The notes under the pieces are model-generated. The model saw only the letters and a list, made by a program, of their open reading frames with translations, was not told where the DNA came from and searched no databases. Position numbers and translations under genes: made by a program. DNA of 64,000 nt from Methylobrevis albus (lineage in GTDB: Bacteria > Pseudomonadota > Alphaproteobacteria > Rhizobiales > Pleomorphomonadaceae), in NCBI RefSeq assembly GCF_015904235.1, contig NZ_JADZLT010000049.1:310001-374000 (forward strand), in the 5' to 3' direction. This document shows, one piece after another, positions 8,000 through 16,063 of the stretch (the stretch's first letter is position 1; each line of letters begins with the position of its first letter).

Positions 8000-8454
8000 G
8001 GCTGCCTCTTCGGAACTGGATTGGACCGCGGCGACGGGGCCGTCCGCGGTTGGCTCATGGCTGATAGAACGGAGAAAAGCCGGTTCTGTTCCGACGTCGG
8101 AGGCATGCTCCGGACGCAGGTCCAGCGTGGCGAGCGGTTCGTGCGCGAGCGACATGCCCAATGACCGCATTCGTAAGAGGAGGAGCGTTTGAGGTGTGGC
8201 CACGATCCTTACGAATCGCGCGCCGCAATGCAATATGATGAGCGGTCGCAACTCTTACCAATGCGTTGAATTCCGGACGTGTTTTGGGCGCCGTCACCAG
8301 TGCCGGAGGCGGTTTTGCGCCGCAAAACCGTGATGGCTTGCGGCCGGACAGCTGCTGCCATGTGCAAGGTGCAGAGGAGGATTGCGTTCTGGACGCATCA
8401 GGGCGCAGCCCCTATCCTCCGGGCTCCGTCCAACCCGCATCGATGGGCCGTGCC
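8000..8454. other. Intergenic region with two symmetric elements
   Basis: Between the small membrane-protein gene (-) and the cupin gene (+) no convincing coding sequence is seen. It holds a 9-bp inverted repeat, ATTCGTAAG at 8169-8177 and CTTACGAAT at 8208-8216, and a near-perfect 21-bp palindrome at 8310-8330. A divergent promoter/operator zone is the simplest reading. Confidence 0.5.
8310..8330. promoter_or_regulatory. 21-bp palindrome, possible operator
   Basis: CGGTTTTGCG and its exact complement CGCAAAACCG flank one central base. It lies about 125 bases before the cupin start. The symmetry with a single-base centre suits a dimeric regulator site better than a terminator, as the loop would be too small and no T-run follows. 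Confidence 0.45.
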
Positions 8455-8820
8455 ATGACTGCCGCCGACCCCCGCTACCTGCCGTTCGACCTCGCGGCCG
8501 TCGTGCCCGAAGACGGCGCGCCCGACCCCGAAAAGGTCGTGAAGGGTGAGCCGCGCACCCGCACCTGGAACGTCGAGGAGACCCCCGACGGCAAGGTGTT
8601 CTCCGGCGTCTGGGAGGCGACCCCGGGCATCTGGCGTGTCTCCTACGACGAGTGGGAATTCTGCTCGATCCTCGCCGGCATCAGCCTGCTGCACGAGGAC
8701 GGGGTCGATGCGCCGCACCGGCTTTCGGCCGGCGACAGCTTCGTAATCCGGCCCGGCTTCACCGGCCTCTGGGAAGTCGTCGAAACCACCCGCAAGCTCT
8801 ACGTGATCCGCCTGCCGTGA
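8455..8820 (+). CDS. Cupin-domain protein (DUF861/EutQ-like)
   Basis: The 121-residue protein fits a single small cupin of the (S)-ureidoglycine aminohydrolase/DUF861 type: TWNVEETPDGKVFSGVWEATPG, then YDEWEFCSILAGISLLHEDG, and the second motif RLSAGDSFVIRPGFTGLWEV, followed by KLYVIRL. It probably acts on or binds a small molecule in the cytoplasm; no substrate can be named. The ATG at 8455 is used; an in-frame ATG at 8443 would add four residues. Its stop overlaps the cobK start (GTGA), so the two are translationally coupled, though a functional link to cobalamin is not evident. Confidence 0.8.
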   Translation: MTAADPRYLPFDLAAVVPEDGAPDPEKVVKGEPRTRTWNVEETPDGKVFSGVWEATPGIWRVSYDEWEFCSILAGISLLHEDGVDAPHRLSAGDSFVIRPGFTGLWEVVETTRKLYVIRLP

Positions 8821-9599
8821 CCGGATGGCCCGCAGCGGATGACGGGCGGCCGCCGCGGATCCTGCTGCTCGGCGGCACCGCCGAGGCGGACGCCATCGCC
8901 CGCGATCTCTCCGGCCGGCCCGGCATCGCGGCGCTGATCTCGCTCGCCGGGCGCACGGCCGAGCCGCGGCCCCAGGCGCTGCCGACCCGCGTCGGCGGCT
9001 TCGGCGGCGCGGACGGTCTCGCCGCCTTTCTCGCCGCCGAGCGGATCGACCTTCTCGTCGACGCAACCCATCCCTTCGCGGCGCGGATCTCGGCCAACGC
9101 CGCCGCGGCGGCCGCCGCCACCGGGGTGCCGCTGTTCCGCCTCGCGCGGCCGGCGTGGCAGGCCGAGCCGGGCGACCGCTGGACGGTGGTCGGCGACAAT
9201 GCGGCGGCCGTGGCGGCGCTCGGTGCCGCGCCGCGGCGGGTGTTCCTCACCATCGGCCGGCTCGGGCTCGCCGATTTCGCCGCGGCCCCGCAGCATCACT
9301 ATCTGGTGCGGTCGATCGATCCGCCGGAGGGCGGCGTGCCGCTGCCCGATCACCGGCTGCTGCTGGCGCGCGGGCCGTTCGACGCCGGTGCGGAGGCGGC
9401 GCTGATTGCGGCGGAGCGCATCGACGTGCTGGTGACGAAGAACAGCGGCGGGCCGCTCACCTACGGCAAGATCGTCGCGGCGCGCCGGCTCGGCCTGCCG
9501 GTCGTGCTCGTCGCGCCGCCGCCGCCGGCCGGCGGGCGGCTCTTCACCACCACGGCCGGCCTGCTCGCCGCCGTCCTCGCCGCCGTGCCGGCGGGCTGA
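8817..9599 (+). CDS. cobK: Precorrin-6A reductase (CobK/CbiJ)
   Basis: The 260-residue product carries the family hallmarks: an N-terminal nucleotide-binding LLLGGTAEA (residues about 17-25), DATHPFAARISANA in the middle, FLTIGRLGL, and the C-terminal VTKNSGG-x-LTYGKI with a following Ala/Arg helix. CobK reduces precorrin-6A to precorrin-6B with NADPH in aerobic cobalamin synthesis. The GTG at 8817 overlaps the cupin stop. No other cob genes are in the window, so the gene stands apart from the rest of the pathway here. No cobalamin riboswitch was seen upstream. Confidence 0.9.
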   Translation: MTGWPAADDGRPPRILLLGGTAEADAIARDLSGRPGIAALISLAGRTAEPRPQALPTRVGGFGGADGLAAFLAAERIDLLVDATHPFAARISANAAAAAAATGVPLFRLARPAWQAEPGDRWTVVGDNAAAVAALGAAPRRVFLTIGRLGLADFAAAPQHHYLVRSIDPPEGGVPLPDHRLLLARGPFDAGAEAALIAAERIDVLVTKNSGGPLTYGKIVAARRLGLPVVLVAPPPPAGGRLFTTTAGLLAAVLAAVPAG

Positions 9600-9629
9600 C
9601 GCCCGGACGGCACGGCGGCGAGGGGCTGC

Positions 9630-10574
9630 TCAGTCGAGGGCGGGCAGGGCGCCCTCGATCGCGGCGCGCCGGCCTTCGAGGAAGGCGGGCAGCTTCAGCG
9701 CGCCGCCGAGATCGGCCGCGGGCTCGTCGACGGCGAAGCCGGGCGCGTCGGTGGCGATCTCGAACAGCACGCCGCCGGGCTCGCGGAAATAGACCGAGCG
9801 GAAGTAGTCGCGGTTCTTCTGCTCGGTTGTGCCGAGGCCGTGCTCCTCGGCGAGGCGGCGGACCATGGCCGCCTGCGCCGCGTCGTCGGCGGCGCGGAAG
9901 GCGACATGGTGCACCGAGCCCGCCCCGAAGCGATGCGGCAGGAAGCCGCCGACGGCGCGCAGGTCAATGATGCCGCCGAGCGTGGTGCCGGGGGCGCCGA
10001 GCCTGAGCACGCTGCCCTCGCGGCCGGTCTCGGCGAAGCCGAGCACGTCGGTGAGGATCGCCGCCGTCGCTTCGGCGCGCTCGAGCAGCAGCGTCACGCC
10101 GGCGAGGCCGCGGATCGCAACCTCGGCGGGAACCTCCGCCGTCGCCCAGGCCGGCTCGGCGCCGATGCCGGGCAGTCCGACGAGAGCGAGGCGCATGCCG
10201 TCCGGATCGCGGAAGGCGAGTACCGTCTCGCCGAACAGGCGCACGGGCGCGTCGTGCGGCACGCCCTGCGCCAGCAGCCGGTGCAGCCACCAGCCGATCG
10301 CGTCCTCGGGCACGCGCAGCCGGGTCTCCTGCGTCTCGCCGACCCCGGCCCGTCCGGCGGCGGCGTGCTGCCAGGGGAAGAAGGTCAGGATCGAGCCCGG
10401 GCTGCCGGCCTCGTCACCGAAATAGAGGTGCCAGGTGCCCGGATCGTCGAAGTTCACCGTGCGCTTCACCAGCCGCAGCCCGAGAACGCGGGTGTAGAAG
10501 TCGAGGTTCCGCCGCGCCGGGCCGGCGATGGCGGTGACGTGGTGAATGCCGGAACGGGTGTCGGTGACGGCCAT
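9630..10574 (-). CDS. VOC-family ring-cleaving dioxygenase-like protein
   Basis: The 314-residue protein consists of two vicinal-oxygen-chelate halves (residues about 8-150 and 155-285). Signatures include GIHHVTAIAGPARRNLDFYT, VKRTVNFDDPGTWHLYFGDE and the second-half SVHHVAFRAADD with RDYFRSVYFREPGGVLFEIA, where His and Glu are the usual metal ligands. This is the MhqO/MhqA subgroup (putative hydroquinone-type ring cleavage). A GGAG lies ahead of ATG 10574. It converges with cobK and diverges from the SDR gene. Confidence 0.85.
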   Translation of the reverse strand: MAVTDTRSGIHHVTAIAGPARRNLDFYTRVLGLRLVKRTVNFDDPGTWHLYFGDEAGSPGSILTFFPWQHAAAGRAGVGETQETRLRVPEDAIGWWLHRLLAQGVPHDAPVRLFGETVLAFRDPDGMRLALVGLPGIGAEPAWATAEVPAEVAIRGLAGVTLLLERAEATAAILTDVLGFAETGREGSVLRLGAPGTTLGGIIDLRAVGGFLPHRFGAGSVHHVAFRAADDAAQAAMVRRLAEEHGLGTTEQKNRDYFRSVYFREPGGVLFEIATDAPGFAVDEPAADLGGALKLPAFLEGRRAAIEGALPALD

Positions 10575-10828
10575 GATGGGCTCCTCGGCGCGGCCGGCCG
10601 GCGGTGGGCGCCGGTCGGTCCGCGCAGTCTGGCGGCGGCGGGGACGCCGGCGCGGGTGTTTTTCGGGTTCCAGCCCCAGATGGGGCCGCGGTGCTTCGGT
10701 CGCAGTATCGCCGATGGTGACCAGATCGTCGTCGTCCGCTTGACCAAACGCCCGCGATTGTCGACACCCCGGGGCGGAACGATCCCGCGGTGCGTCGCCG
10801 CCGCCAAGGCCTGCAGAAGGAATCCCCG

Positions 10829-11596
10829 ATGTCCCGTTTCGCCAGCTATCCGAGCCTCGACGCGGCCACCGTCTTCGTCACCGGCGGCGCCTCGGGCATC
10901 GGCGAGGAGATCGTGCGCGCGTTTGCGGACCAGGGCGCGCGCGTCGGCTTCGTCGACATCGACGTGGAGCGTGGTGCGGCGCTGGCGGCGGAGATCGTCG
11001 CCGGCGGCGGCAGCGCCCACTTCGAAGCCTGCGACCTGCGCGACATCGCGGCGCTGCAGCGGGCGTTCGCGGCGCTGGAGGCGGCGCTCGGCCCGGCGTT
11101 CGTGCTCGTCAACAACGCCGCCCGCGACGACCGCCACGGCTGGCAGGACGTGACGCCGGACTATTACGACGAGCGGATCGCGGCCAACCTGCGCCACATG
11201 TTCTTCGCCACCCAGGCGGTGGCGCCGGGCATGATCGCCGCCGCCAAGGGCGGCTCGATCATCAACCTCGGCTCGAACTCCTGGTTCGAGGCGGTCGGCG
11301 GCATGCCGGTCTACACCACGTCGAAGGCCGCCGTGCACGGCATGACACGTTCATTTGCGCGCGACCTCGGCCCGCATCGCATTCGCGTGAACACGGTCGT
11401 GCCGGGCTGGGTGATGACCGAGCGGCAGAAGCAGCTGTGGGCGACGCCGGAATCGCTGGCAAAACACCTTGCAAACCAGTGCCTTCCGGACCTGATCGAG
11501 CCGGTCTACATCGCCCGGATGGTGCTGTTCCTCGCCTCCGACGACGCCGCGATGTGCACCGCGAACAACTTCCTCGTCGAGGCCGGATCGGTCTGA
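10829..11596 (+). CDS. SDR oxidoreductase, sugar (D-xylose) 1-dehydrogenase-like
   Basis: The 255-residue classical short-chain dehydrogenase has the TGGASGIG cofactor motif (residues 18-25), NNAARDDRH at 95-103, catalytic Ser149/Ser151 in GSNSW, Tyr162 and Lys166 (YTTSK). Specific stretches (YPSL at the N-terminus, DERIAANLRHMFFATQAVAP, VPGWVMTERQ, LASDDAAMCT) closely resemble, from memory, the Caulobacter D-xylose dehydrogenase that starts the non-phosphorylative pentose pathway. The substrate is therefore likely an aldose, but no lactonase or dehydratase is adjacent. The start is set by AAGGA eight to ten bases before ATG 10829. A 254-base gap separates it from the divergent VOC gene. Confidence 0.8.
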   Translation: MSRFASYPSLDAATVFVTGGASGIGEEIVRAFADQGARVGFVDIDVERGAALAAEIVAGGGSAHFEACDLRDIAALQRAFAALEAALGPAFVLVNNAARDDRHGWQDVTPDYYDERIAANLRHMFFATQAVAPGMIAAAKGGSIINLGSNSWFEAVGGMPVYTTSKAAVHGMTRSFARDLGPHRIRVNTVVPGWVMTERQKQLWATPESLAKHLANQCLPDLIEPVYIARMVLFLASDDAAMCTANNFLVEAGSV

Positions 11597-11762
11597 GGGA
11601 GCCTGCCGGGGCCGTCCGGCGGCGGCGCGGTGAAACCCATTCGGTATCCCCGCGCGTAGAGAGAACAGCCCCTTGCGTTTTGCCGGCATTGATCCAGATT
11701 TGCCACGTCCGGATCGTTTATTCCGGCCGCCCTCGCCCTGGGGCGAAAGGTGTGCTGGAGCA

Positions 11763-12572
11763 ATGATGAAATATTCGACGACGCCGTCGGCCGATGGTCC
11801 GGCCGGGACTCAAGTCAGGACATCTGGCCATGCCGACGCCCCGCGGGGCGTCAGCGCCGTGCAGGCGCTGTGGCTCGGCGCGCTCGGCCTCGGCGCGCTC
11901 GCCGTGGCGCTGGTCGCCGGCGGGGTGCTGGCGCCGTCGCCCGCGTCGCTGCTCGCGGCGATCGTGTTCTATGGCGGGGTGGTCTGGGCCGTCGCGGTCG
12001 CGGCGCCGGCCGGAGCCTTCGGCTGGCCGAACATCGTCACCCTGCTGCGGGCGGTGATCACCGTCGGCCTGATCGGCCATGTCGCCGAAAGCGCGCTGAC
12101 GGGCTATCGGCCGGACCTTCTCGGCGCCTGGCTGGTGGCGCTGCTCGCCGCGGCGGCGATCCTGCTCGACGGGCTCGACGGCTGGATCGCACGGCGGTTT
12201 CGCCGGGAAACCGCCTTCGGCGCCCGCTTCGACATGGAAATCGACGCGCTGCTGATCCTCGCGCTGTCGGTGCTCGCCGTGGTGCTGGACAAGGCCGGCT
12301 GGTTCGCGCTCGCCATCGGCGGCATGCGCTATGCCTTCGTCGTCGCCGGCTGGCTCGTGCCCGCGCTCGCCGGCCCGCTGCCGCCGTCGCTGCGGCGGAA
12401 AACCGTGTGCGTGGTGCAGGGGGTGACGCTGGTGCTGCTCGCGATGCCCGTCGTGGTGCCGCCGGCGAGCGAGGCCCTCGCCGTCGCCGCGCTGGCGCTG
12501 CTCGGCTATTCCTTCCTCGTCGACATCCTCTGGCGGCTGCGGCTCGCGCGCCGCGAAGCGCGGGCGACGTGA
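11763..12572 (+). CDS. CDP-alcohol phosphatidyltransferase family protein
   Basis: This 269-residue polytopic membrane protein contains the complete family motif D-x2-D-G-x2-A-R-x8-G-x3-D-x3-D (from DGLDGWIARR at nt about 12168 to FDMEID). About six or seven hydrophobic segments surround it. Such enzymes transfer a phosphatidyl or related group from a CDP-alcohol to a second alcohol. The four acidic residues are all present, so activity is expected; the product cannot be told from sequence. ATG 11763 is used (11766 is the alternative, with better spacing to GGAG). Its stop overlaps the FkbM gene (GTGA), making a three-gene unit with the sulfatase-like gene. Confidence 0.85.
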   Translation: MMKYSTTPSADGPAGTQVRTSGHADAPRGVSAVQALWLGALGLGALAVALVAGGVLAPSPASLLAAIVFYGGVVWAVAVAAPAGAFGWPNIVTLLRAVITVGLIGHVAESALTGYRPDLLGAWLVALLAAAAILLDGLDGWIARRFRRETAFGARFDMEIDALLILALSVLAVVLDKAGWFALAIGGMRYAFVVAGWLVPALAGPLPPSLRRKTVCVVQGVTLVLLAMPVVVPPASEALAVAALALLGYSFLVDILWRLRLARREARAT

Positions 12573-13333
12573 GCCTCCCCGACCTGCCGACCCTCGCCGG
12601 GCTCGCCCGTTCGCTCGCCGTCTACTACGGCCAGCCATGGAAGACGCGGCGGCTGCGGCGGTTCTACCGCGACCTCGTCCGCCCGGGCGACCTCGCCTTC
12701 GACGTCGGCGCCCATGTCGGCAGCCGGACGCGGGCGCTGGTCGCGGCCGGGGCGCGCGTCGTCGCGCTGGAGCCGCAACCGGCGTTCCATCGGCTGCTGG
12801 AAATGATCCTGCCGCGCCGCGGCGTGGTGCTGCGCCGCGAGGCGGTCGGGGCGCGGCCCGGGCGGCTGGCGCTCGCCGTCTCGCGGCGACACCCGACCGT
12901 CTCCAGCCTGTCGCCCGACTGGATCGAGCGCGTGCGGTCGAGCTCGGGCTTCGGCGACGTGGTCTGGGACCGGCTGATCGAGGTGCCGGTGACGACGCTC
13001 GACCTGCTGATCGCCGAGCACGGCATCCCGGCCTTCGTGAAGATCGACGTCGAGGGCATGGAGGCGGAGATCCTCGCCGGCCTGTCGCAGCCCCTTCCGC
13101 TGGTGGCGGTGGAGTACCTGCCGGCGGCGATCGAGGTCGCCTACGCCTCGATCGCGCGGCTCGAAAGCCTCGGCCGCCACGCCTACAACCGGGTCGAGGG
13201 CGAGCGGCACGGCTTTGTCCATGCCGCCTGGCGCGACGCCGAGGCGATGCGCGCGGACCTCACCGCGCTGCCCGCGGGCGCCCCGTCGGGCGACCTCTAC
13301 GCCCGGCCGGCGGCCGCGGAAACGCTGCGATGA
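12569..13333 (+). CDS. FkbM-family methyltransferase
   Basis: The 254-residue protein has the SAM-binding start LAFDVGAHVGSRTRALVAAG (residues about 38-57), ARVVALEPQPAF, and the FkbM signature FVKIDVEGMEAEILAGL near residue 153. FkbM enzymes O-methylate sugars or other hydroxyls on secondary metabolites and glycans. The GTG at 12569 overlaps the upstream stop, and the end overlaps the next ATG (ATGA), so the three proteins are probably made together. A role in decorating the product of the neighbouring phosphatidyltransferase is inference. Confidence 0.85.
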   Translation: MSLPDLPTLAGLARSLAVYYGQPWKTRRLRRFYRDLVRPGDLAFDVGAHVGSRTRALVAAGARVVALEPQPAFHRLLEMILPRRGVVLRREAVGARPGRLALAVSRRHPTVSSLSPDWIERVRSSSGFGDVVWDRLIEVPVTTLDLLIAEHGIPAFVKIDVEGMEAEILAGLSQPLPLVAVEYLPAAIEVAYASIARLESLGRHAYNRVEGERHGFVHAAWRDAEAMRADLTALPAGAPSGDLYARPAAAETLR

Positions 13334-14979
13334 CCGCAGGGGCGCCCGCCGCGGCCCGGCGGCGGGTCGGCTGGCTTGGGCCGATGATCGCCGTCATCGC
13401 CGTGCTCGCGGCGTTGCAACTGCCCGACCGGAGCAGCCGGCTGACGCTGCCGGGCATGGCGCTGCCGCTGCCGCTGGAACTGCCGGCCCTGCTCTTGCTG
13501 CTCGTCGCCGCCGCCTGGTTGCCGCGGGCGCTCCGCACGATGGTCACGGCGGCGGCCGGGCTGGTGCTCACCCTCGTCGTCACGGCCAAGCTCGCCGACA
13601 TCGGCTCGCGCACGGCGTTCGGGCGGCCGTTCGAGGTGGTGCTCGACCTGCCGCTGCTCGGCGCCGGATGGAACCTTTTGTCGGGATCGGTGGGCCGGGC
13701 CGGGGCGGCGGCGGCCTTCGCCGCGGCCGGTGTCGCGCTCGTGCTGCTCGGCGCGCTCTTCGTCTGGGCGGTCGGCCGGCTCGGCGCCGCGGCGGCCCGG
13801 TGGCCGGTCCGCACGGCGCTTCTCGCCGGCCTCGGCCTCGCGCTCGGCGGGGCGGCGCAGGTCGCCACGCCGCAGGGGCAGCCGCCGCGCGCGGATTTCG
13901 CCGCGACCCGCTTTGCCGCCACCCACGTCACCGCGTCGCTGCGCAGCCTCGACGACATCACGGAATTCGACGCGGCGGCGGCGATCGATCCGGTGATGGG
14001 CCTGCCGGATGAGGCCTTGCTCAACGCGCCCGCGCTCGCCGGCAAGGACGTGCTCGTCGTCTTTGTCGAATCCTACGGCAGCAGCGCGCTGGAAGACCCG
14101 CGCTATGCGCCGGCCGTCACCGCCGCGCTCGGCCGGGCGGCAGAGCGGCTGGAAAGCGCCGGGCTCGGCGTCACCAGCGGCTACCTCGTCTCGCCCACCG
14201 TCGGCGGCCAGAGCTGGCTGGCGCACGGCGCGCTGCTCGCCGGCCTGCGCGTCGACAACCAGCGCCGCTACGACCGGCTGATCGGCAGCAGCCGCGGCAC
14301 GCTCAACCGCGACTTCCGCCGCGCCGGCTGGCGCACGGTGGCGGTGATGCCGGCGATCACCATGGACTGGCCGGAAAGCGCCTTCTTCGGCTACGACGCG
14401 ATCTATGATTCCGAGGGGCTCGCCTATCGCGGCAAGCCGTTCAACTGGGTGACGATGCCGGACCAGTACACGCTGGCCGCCTTCGACCGCTTCGAGCGCC
14501 CCCCCGGGCCGCGCCGGCCGGTGATGGCCGAGATCGCGCTGATCTCGAGCCACGCGCCGTGGACGCCGATCCCGACCCTCGTCGACTGGGACGACGTCGG
14601 CGACGGCAGTGTGTTCAATGACATGGCGTCGAGCGGCGATCCGCCCGACGTGGTCTGGCGGGATTCCGAGCGCGTGCGGCTGCAGTATCGCCTCTCGATC
14701 GAATATGCGGTCGAGACGGTCGCGGCCTATCTCGCCGACAAGGGCGGACCGGACCTCGTCGCCTTCGTCGTCGGCGACCATCAGCCCGCGCCGCTGATCA
14801 CCGGCGACGACGCCGGGCGGCGCGTGCCGATGCACGTCATCGCCGCCGACCCGGCCGTGCATGCGGCGCTTAGCCGTTGGAACTGGCAGGCCGGCCTGCT
14901 GCCGGACCCCGCCGCCGAGCCGCTGCCGATGGAGGATTTTCGCGCGCGGCTGGTGCGAACGTTCTCCGACGCACCCTGA
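13330..14979 (+). CDS. Membrane sulfatase-like (alkaline phosphatase superfamily) enzyme
   Basis: The 549-residue product has four or five N-terminal membrane segments (residues about 15-190) and a periplasmic sulfatase-type domain from about residue 235: VLVVFVESYGSSALED (metal-binding Glu), SPTVGGQSWLAHGALLAG where a Ser or Thr would be the nucleophile, LISSHAPWTP, and VGDHQPAPLI with the Asp-His metal ligands. The plan resembles LtaS/phosphoethanolamine or phosphoglycerol transferases. With the upstream CDP-alcohol enzyme it may move a phospholipid head group to an acceptor, or release one. ATG 13330 overlaps the FkbM stop. Confidence 0.8.
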   Translation: MTAGAPAAARRRVGWLGPMIAVIAVLAALQLPDRSSRLTLPGMALPLPLELPALLLLLVAAAWLPRALRTMVTAAAGLVLTLVVTAKLADIGSRTAFGRPFEVVLDLPLLGAGWNLLSGSVGRAGAAAAFAAAGVALVLLGALFVWAVGRLGAAAARWPVRTALLAGLGLALGGAAQVATPQGQPPRADFAATRFAATHVTASLRSLDDITEFDAAAAIDPVMGLPDEALLNAPALAGKDVLVVFVESYGSSALEDPRYAPAVTAALGRAAERLESAGLGVTSGYLVSPTVGGQSWLAHGALLAGLRVDNQRRYDRLIGSSRGTLNRDFRRAGWRTVAVMPAITMDWPESAFFGYDAIYDSEGLAYRGKPFNWVTMPDQYTLAAFDRFERPPGPRRPVMAEIALISSHAPWTPIPTLVDWDDVGDGSVFNDMASSGDPPDVVWRDSERVRLQYRLSIEYAVETVAAYLADKGGPDLVAFVVGDHQPAPLITGDDAGRRVPMHVIAADPAVHAALSRWNWQAGLLPDPAAEPLPMEDFRARLVRTFSDAP

Positions 14980-15039
14980 CCCCGGCGCTTCCGGTTCGGG
15001 CAAGTGGCGGCGGTCGTCGGGTTTTCCAGCCTCGCGACC

Positions 15040-15182
15040 GTCATCACCGGCCTTGAGCCGGTGACCCACTCGCCGTCCTGAACGGGTTTTGGCTCGCAAT
15101 GGAATTCTTGCAAGCGATCAATCTCTTGGCTCGCACTATGCCGCACGGCCATTGGGTCGCCGGGTCAAGCCCGGCGATGACG
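15040..15182. repeat. Inverted pair of REP-like elements
   Basis: A unit of about 30 bases at 15040-15068 (GTCATCACCGGCC, then TTGAGCCGGTGACCCA) recurs inverted at 15150-15182 (TGGGTCGCCGGGTCAAG, then CCCGGCGATGAC). Each is itself a short palindrome. The same family forms an inverted pair at 40.1-40.2 kb. It lies between the convergent sulfatase-like and methyltransferase genes. Confidence 0.7.
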
Positions 15183-15200
15183 ATCGCGAGGGGGCTCATC

Positions 15201-15240
15201 TCAGCGAAGTCCGGCGGGCATCAGCGAAGTCCGGCGGGCG
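15201..15240. repeat. Tandem duplication of 20 bases
   Basis: TCAGCGAAGTCCGGCGGGC occurs at 15201-15219 and again at 15221-15239 with one spacer base, an exact recent-looking duplication just past the end of the methyltransferase gene. Confidence 0.8.
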
Positions 15241-15265
15241 ATCTCTTGACCCCTTGCGCCCGCCC

Positions 15266-16063
15266 TCAGCCGGGCGGCAGCGCCAGCAGGTCGCCGTGGC
15301 CGATGCGGATGATACCGGGGGCGGCGAGGCGGAACGCCAGCCAGTTGTCGATCGCGGCCTTTGCCGCCGGGTTTATCTCGCGTGCGGCGCCGGCGATGCC
15401 GGTCAGCAACTGCTCCCGGAAGGCGGCCGTCTCCGGCGCCTCGTCCGCCGTCGTTCCGGCAATCTCCCACGGGCTCGGCGCCGTCACGACCCGGTAGCCG
15501 CGGGCGGCGAACACCGCTGCCGCGGTGGCGGCGGCATCGGGGCCGAGCGCGGGTCCGAACCCCTTGTCGCTGCGCTGGTGGCGGTTGAAGAGCTCCGTCA
15601 CCTCGGCGTCGAGCGGGTGGGCGGGGTCGAAGTGCATCACGCCATCGTACGACAGCGCCGCATAGACCGCGGCGCCGGCCGCCGTCGCCGCGTCCGCCAG
15701 CCGCTCGATCCATGCGACCGAGACGAGGTCGAACAGCGCCGAGGCGGTGATCAGCCGGGCGCCGGCGACCGGCAGCACGGCGTCGGCGGCGAGATCGGCG
15801 ACGACGGTCTCCGCGCGCGGGCCGGAGCGGGCCTTCGCCTCGGCGAGCAGGCCGGCGTCGGCGTCGACGAGGCGCCAGCGGAGATCTGCCGGGGCGAGCG
15901 GGTCGAAGGCGCGCAGCGTCGCGCCGGTGCCGCTGCCGAGGTCGACGGCGAGCGGGGCAGCGACGGCACGCAGCCAGTCGGCGGCGGCGGCATGCAGGGC
16001 CGGGTCGCGCGCTCCGCTGTCGGCGGGGGCGCGCAGGTCGAGCCAGCGGACGGAAAAGCTCAT
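15266..16063 (-). CDS. Class I SAM-dependent methyltransferase
   Basis: The 265-residue protein has a Rossmann-type SAM site (VDLGSGTGATLRAF, residues about 50-63, then VDADAGLLAEA and the acidic loop VVADLAADAVLP), followed by ITASALFDLVS. The N-terminus ([15 protein letters not shown]) and the end are not family-specific. The start ATG overlaps the glycosyltransferase stop (ATGA), so it is the last gene of the b561-dehydrogenase-PTPS-GT4-methyltransferase unit. The acceptor is unknown; methylation of the glycosylated product of the unit is a reasonable inference. Confidence 0.8.
   Translation of the reverse strand: MSFSVRWLDLRAPADSGARDPALHAAAADWLRAVAAPLAVDLGSGTGATLRAFDPLAPADLRWRLVDADAGLLAEAKARSGPRAETVVADLAADAVLPVAGARLITASALFDLVSVAWIERLADAATAAGAAVYAALSYDGVMHFDPAHPLDAEVTELFNRHQRSDKGFGPALGPDAAATAAAVFAARGYRVVTAPSPWEIAGTTADEAPETAAFREQLLTGIAGAAREINPAAKAAIDNWLAFRLAAPGIIRIGHGDLLALPPG

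Noticed and set aside
8000..8454. Cobalamin riboswitch before the cupin-cobK pair.
   Set aside because: No B12-box-like sequence was seen in the upstream region; only symmetric DNA sites.
15201..15240. Start of a CRISPR-like array.
   Set aside because: Just two copies of a 20-base unit with a one-base gap; no spacers and no cas genes in the window.
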